Shown here piece after piece: positions 14,051 through 16,233 of a stretch of DNA of 16,233 nt. Below the pieces are notes generated by a model. That model was not told where the DNA came from. It saw only the letters and a program-made list of their open reading frames with translations, and did no database searches. A program made the position numbers and the translations under genes. The stretch is from Acidimicrobiia bacterium (GTDB taxonomy: Bacteria; Actinomycetota; Acidimicrobiia; Spongiisociales; JAENVV01), in contig CP070681.1 of NCBI GenBank assembly GCA_020352575.1, positions 17,174 to 33,406 on the forward strand, given 5' to 3'. Positions within the stretch are counted from its first letter, which is position 1, and the number at the start of each line of letters is the position of its first letter.

Positions 14051-14650
14051 GTGGCTCGCCCAGGCTCGACACCGAAGTGGATCGTCCCCCTCGTCATCGG
14101 TGTGATCACCGGGCTCCTCTGGATCACCGGATCGGCGATCCTGTCATCGCGTGAGCCCGAAGGCCCCCAACCCAGTCGGATCGCGCTCGCCCGGACCGAG
14201 GACGGAGCAGCGATCCGCGTGCTCGTCGAGGGGTGCGACGCCCTCACGGTGCGGCGCGTCTCGGTGCTCCTGGGCACCGAGCCCGTATGGGAGGTCCGCG
14301 GACTGGCTCCACCGGCCAGGACGGCGTTCGTGGTCGGGCAGACGGCGGACCCACTCACCGTCACCGTCTCGCTGGCGGAACCCCTTGCAACGGATGTCCG
14401 CTACACCGTCGAGGTCGAATCCGACCGGGTGGAGGCGGCGGCCTTCACCCCTCGGCAGGTACCGCCCGTCGGGGTCCTCCATGACGGCCTCGAACGCACC
14501 ACCGAGGGGTTCACCCGGTTGGTCGACGAGTCGTGGTGCCGACCGAAGACGGAGCTGCCCCTCGTCGGGTCGCTCTTCGCTCAGTTCGTGATCGTCGTGG
14601 CCGGAGCAGCCTTCGCCGTCGTTGCGGCGGGACTGCTCGAAAGAGACTGA
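14051..14650 (+). CDS. Unrecognised protein with N- and C-terminal membrane segments
   Basis: A 199-residue protein I do not recognise. A hydrophobic segment at residues 10-31 and another at 172-195 flank a region of about 140 residues that is rich in beta-type patterns (alternating Val, Thr, Arg) and contains two cysteines, Cys62 and Cys163. With a short N-terminal tail the middle region is most likely outside the membrane, where the cysteines could form a disulfide (inference). Asp-Pro and Thr-Val repeats suggest an Ig-like fold but this is a guess. Start GTG is supported by TAGCGT-N6-GTG. The stop codon directly abuts the stop codon of the convergent gene. Confidence 0.65.
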   Translation: MARPGSTPKWIVPLVIGVITGLLWITGSAILSSREPEGPQPSRIALARTEDGAAIRVLVEGCDALTVRRVSVLLGTEPVWEVRGLAPPARTAFVVGQTADPLTVTVSLAEPLATDVRYTVEVESDRVEAAAFTPRQVPPVGVLHDGLERTTEGFTRLVDESWCRPKTELPLVGSLFAQFVIVVAGAAFAVVAAGLLERD

Positions 14651-16168
14651 CTACCAGTCGACGAGGACCACGACCTCCATCGAGGTCGTCTGCCCATCGC
14701 TCGAACCGCCCGCAACCACCGCCCGAATGGCCTCGTGGTCGAACACCCCCGTGAGGGAGGAGAGGTCTAGGTCGACGTCGAGGTCGGGCATCTCCAGTCC
14801 CCCACCGAGGTCCGCGAACCCGGACAGCCCCTCGAGGAGGAGCCCGAGGTCGAGGTTGGCGATCCGCCCGGGGTCCAGCCAGAGCATGATCGAGGCATCG
14901 TCACCCAGCGCAGAGATGGCGTCGGTCCACTCCTCGGTGTCGACGAGCAGGTCGCCCTCCCCGAGCGCCCCTTCCCGACTTCCCGAGATCGTGACTGCGT
15001 CCGACGTCGTGGCGAGGACCGCAAGGTCACCGAGGAAAGGGACCGAGAACGCATAGAGCGTGCCGTCGTCGGTCGGCTCCTGCTCGATGCCTCCAGCCGG
15101 GAGTTCCAGTTGGCCCGTCACGAGGTCCAACACGGACTCGGCGAGGGCTTGGGGGTCATCAGTACCGACGGAAAGCACGAAGTCGACCGGTGCACCAAGG
15201 AGTTGGCCGAGGAGGGAGGATCCAGAGTCGACCACACCGAGTGCGACCGGCCCGTCGAGAAGGGAGAGGAGATCGACGATGCCGGCGAGGTCGGGCGCTG
15301 CGTCTGCGAGCTGCTCGAAGGGAATGCCGAGGTCCGGAATGGAACCAACGACACCAAGCGCCGTATCGGCCGGCAACGACTCCACGAACGAGTCATCGAT
15401 GAGTTCCTTGGCGAGGTCGGCGTCGGTCGTGATACCCCAACGCAAGCCGACGTCGTCGACCTCGTAGACGAGCGTCATCGGGGCGAGTCGGTTGGGATCG
15501 AGTGCGATACCGGTCCCGAACAGGCCCGCGTCACCACCGAGCAGCTCCGGGAGGTCGAGCCAGGCGATGAGGAGTTCGTCCGCGACGAGCGCCGCCGACG
15601 CATCCTCCGCATCGAGGATCGACTCGCCTTCGAGGGCGTCGAGCGACGCATCCAAGCCATCTCCCGAGCACAGGTAGACGCCGGCACCGACTTGGGCCAC
15701 CGTGATCCTGGGTCCGTCCAACGAGAGGTCGTACGCGGTGCCACCGTCCACCGCCCGCTCGGTCTCGTTCGACACGCGCTCGTCGTTGCGGAGCGCGTCG
15801 ACGAAGTCCCTCGCTCCGCCACGGTCCGCGACCTCGCTGATCACGCAGCCGGCCGCGTCGATCGGGCTGGCCCAGACCACGGTCGGGCCCGCGGTCCACG
15901 GAAGGACGTCGTCGACCACCGACACCCCTGCTGCGTCGCCGGCGAGTCCATCGAGGAGGTCGAGGCCCGGAAGCTCGCCGCCGAAGGCAGCCTCCACGCG
16001 TTCGGACGATGCCTCCATCTGCACCTCGAGGAGGTCCGTGACGACCACCAACCCGGCATCGACAGGCACGGCCTCGAGCGGGTCGAGGTCGACGGACTGG
16101 CCGAGCACGATGAGGGCGACGCCGACGATGAGGCTGATGACGCCCGCCAAGATGATCGATGTCTGCAT
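14651..16168 (-). CDS. DUF3352-like membrane-anchored protein
   Basis: A 505-residue acidic protein with one N-terminal membrane segment (residues 3-22) and a large, probably extracytoplasmic domain. The pattern after the anchor (LEAVPVDAGLVVVTDLLEVQ), repeated later by ADTALGVVGSIPDLG and by SIMLWLDPGRI, resembles DUF3352, a family of actinobacterial and cyanobacterial proteins of unknown role that alternates 'P-x-A-hydrophobic' strands. Many Leu-Asp-rich stretches give a very low pI. ATG 16168 is chosen because the membrane segment follows directly. An in-frame ATG at 16216 would add 16 residues and would place the promoter-like TACCCT (16198-16193) inside the coding region. The stop codon abuts that of the convergent gene with no gap. 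Confidence 0.72.
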   Translation of the reverse strand: MQTSIILAGVISLIVGVALIVLGQSVDLDPLEAVPVDAGLVVVTDLLEVQMEASSERVEAAFGGELPGLDLLDGLAGDAAGVSVVDDVLPWTAGPTVVWASPIDAAGCVISEVADRGGARDFVDALRNDERVSNETERAVDGGTAYDLSLDGPRITVAQVGAGVYLCSGDGLDASLDALEGESILDAEDASAALVADELLIAWLDLPELLGGDAGLFGTGIALDPNRLAPMTLVYEVDDVGLRWGITTDADLAKELIDDSFVESLPADTALGVVGSIPDLGIPFEQLADAAPDLAGIVDLLSLLDGPVALGVVDSGSSLLGQLLGAPVDFVLSVGTDDPQALAESVLDLVTGQLELPAGGIEQEPTDDGTLYAFSVPFLGDLAVLATTSDAVTISGSREGALGEGDLLVDTEEWTDAISALGDDASIMLWLDPGRIANLDLGLLLEGLSGFADLGGGLEMPDLDVDLDLSSLTGVFDHEAIRAVVAGGSSDGQTTSMEVVVLVDW

Positions 16169-16177
16169 GGATCGGAT

Positions 16178-16198
16178 CCCTTCGACCACGGAAGGGTA
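16178..16198 (-). promoter_or_regulatory. -10-like element and short hairpin upstream of the DUF3352-like gene
   Basis: On the minus strand TACCCT (16198-16193) could be a -10 giving a leader of about 20 nt before ATG 16168. CCCTTC (16178-16183) and GAAGGG (16191-16196) are perfectly complementary across 7 nt and overlap the element, so a regulator or an mRNA hairpin could act here. Confidence 0.35.
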
Positions 16199-16233
16199 TC
16201 CCCGGTCAGATTTCATCCATGACGCGACGGCGC

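Noticed and set aside
15110..16222. Long plus-strand open frame (370 codons) opposite the DUF3352-like gene
   Set aside because: It is antisense to a gene with a membrane anchor and family-like pattern. Its product is charged and low in complexity, typical of shadow frames in GC-rich DNA.
1..16233. CRISPR array, tRNA or rRNA gene, transposase, integrase or attachment-site repeats
   Set aside because: No regularly spaced direct repeats, no tRNA cloverleaf with CCA-type end, no rRNA-like sequence and no transposase or integrase motifs were seen.

Overview
The window is a GC-rich (roughly two-thirds G+C by eye) bacterial chromosome segment, densely packed with about 20 protein genes on both strands. 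I infer an actinomycetote, perhaps class Acidimicrobiia. The support is the base composition, the codon bias, the rarity of Shine-Dalgarno sites, many apparently leaderless starts and the kinds of proteins encoded. The class-level guess is weak. I see no rRNA, tRNA, CRISPR array, insertion sequence or prophage.

Layout. (1) 1-3532: the 5' end of a probable apolipoprotein N-acyltransferase reads leftward. Diverging from it are an inositol-monophosphatase-family phosphatase, a two-domain DUF695-like protein of unknown function and a YtcJ-type amidohydrolase. (2) 3474-7178: a zinc-uptake locus. znuA-znuB (lipoprotein receptor and permease) run leftward. zur-znuC-methyltransferase (repressor, ATPase, unknown methyltransferase) run rightward. 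The two transcripts diverge from a 15-bp perfect palindrome at 5293-5307, a convincing Zur box. (3) 7202-9192: a flavin nitroreductase closely resembling iodotyrosine deiodinase, then msrB on the other strand, an aspartate/glutamate-type racemase and three tandem perfect hairpins. (4) 9193-10110: a 64-residue zinc-ribbon protein with a near-consensus promoter and long leader, and a GNAT acetyltransferase, both leftward. (5) 10141-12823: a copper-efflux operon, csoR-copZ-copA, behind a long G/C-tract inverted repeat that is a likely CsoR operator. (6) 12860-16216: an MFS transporter, a two-TM protein of unknown function and, on the other strand, a DUF3352-like membrane-anchored protein.

How the genes work together. 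Two metal-homeostasis units dominate. When zinc is scarce, Zur should release its box so that the ZnuABC importer is made. When Cu(I) is in excess, CsoR should release its operator so that CopZ and the CopA P1B-type ATPase are made. MsrB fits an oxidative or copper stress setting, but nothing in the sequence links it to either.

The most interesting observations are: (a) a recurring TANNNT-N6-ATG/GTG arrangement at six genes, indicating leaderless transcription and fixing several start codons; (b) an iodotyrosine-deiodinase-like enzyme keeping all of the substrate-binding lid residues; (c) overlapping dyads in the zinc operator; and (d) a small zinc-ribbon gene whose strong promoter and roughly 130-nt leader contrast with its neighbours. 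I found no wholly new multi-gene defence or mobile system.
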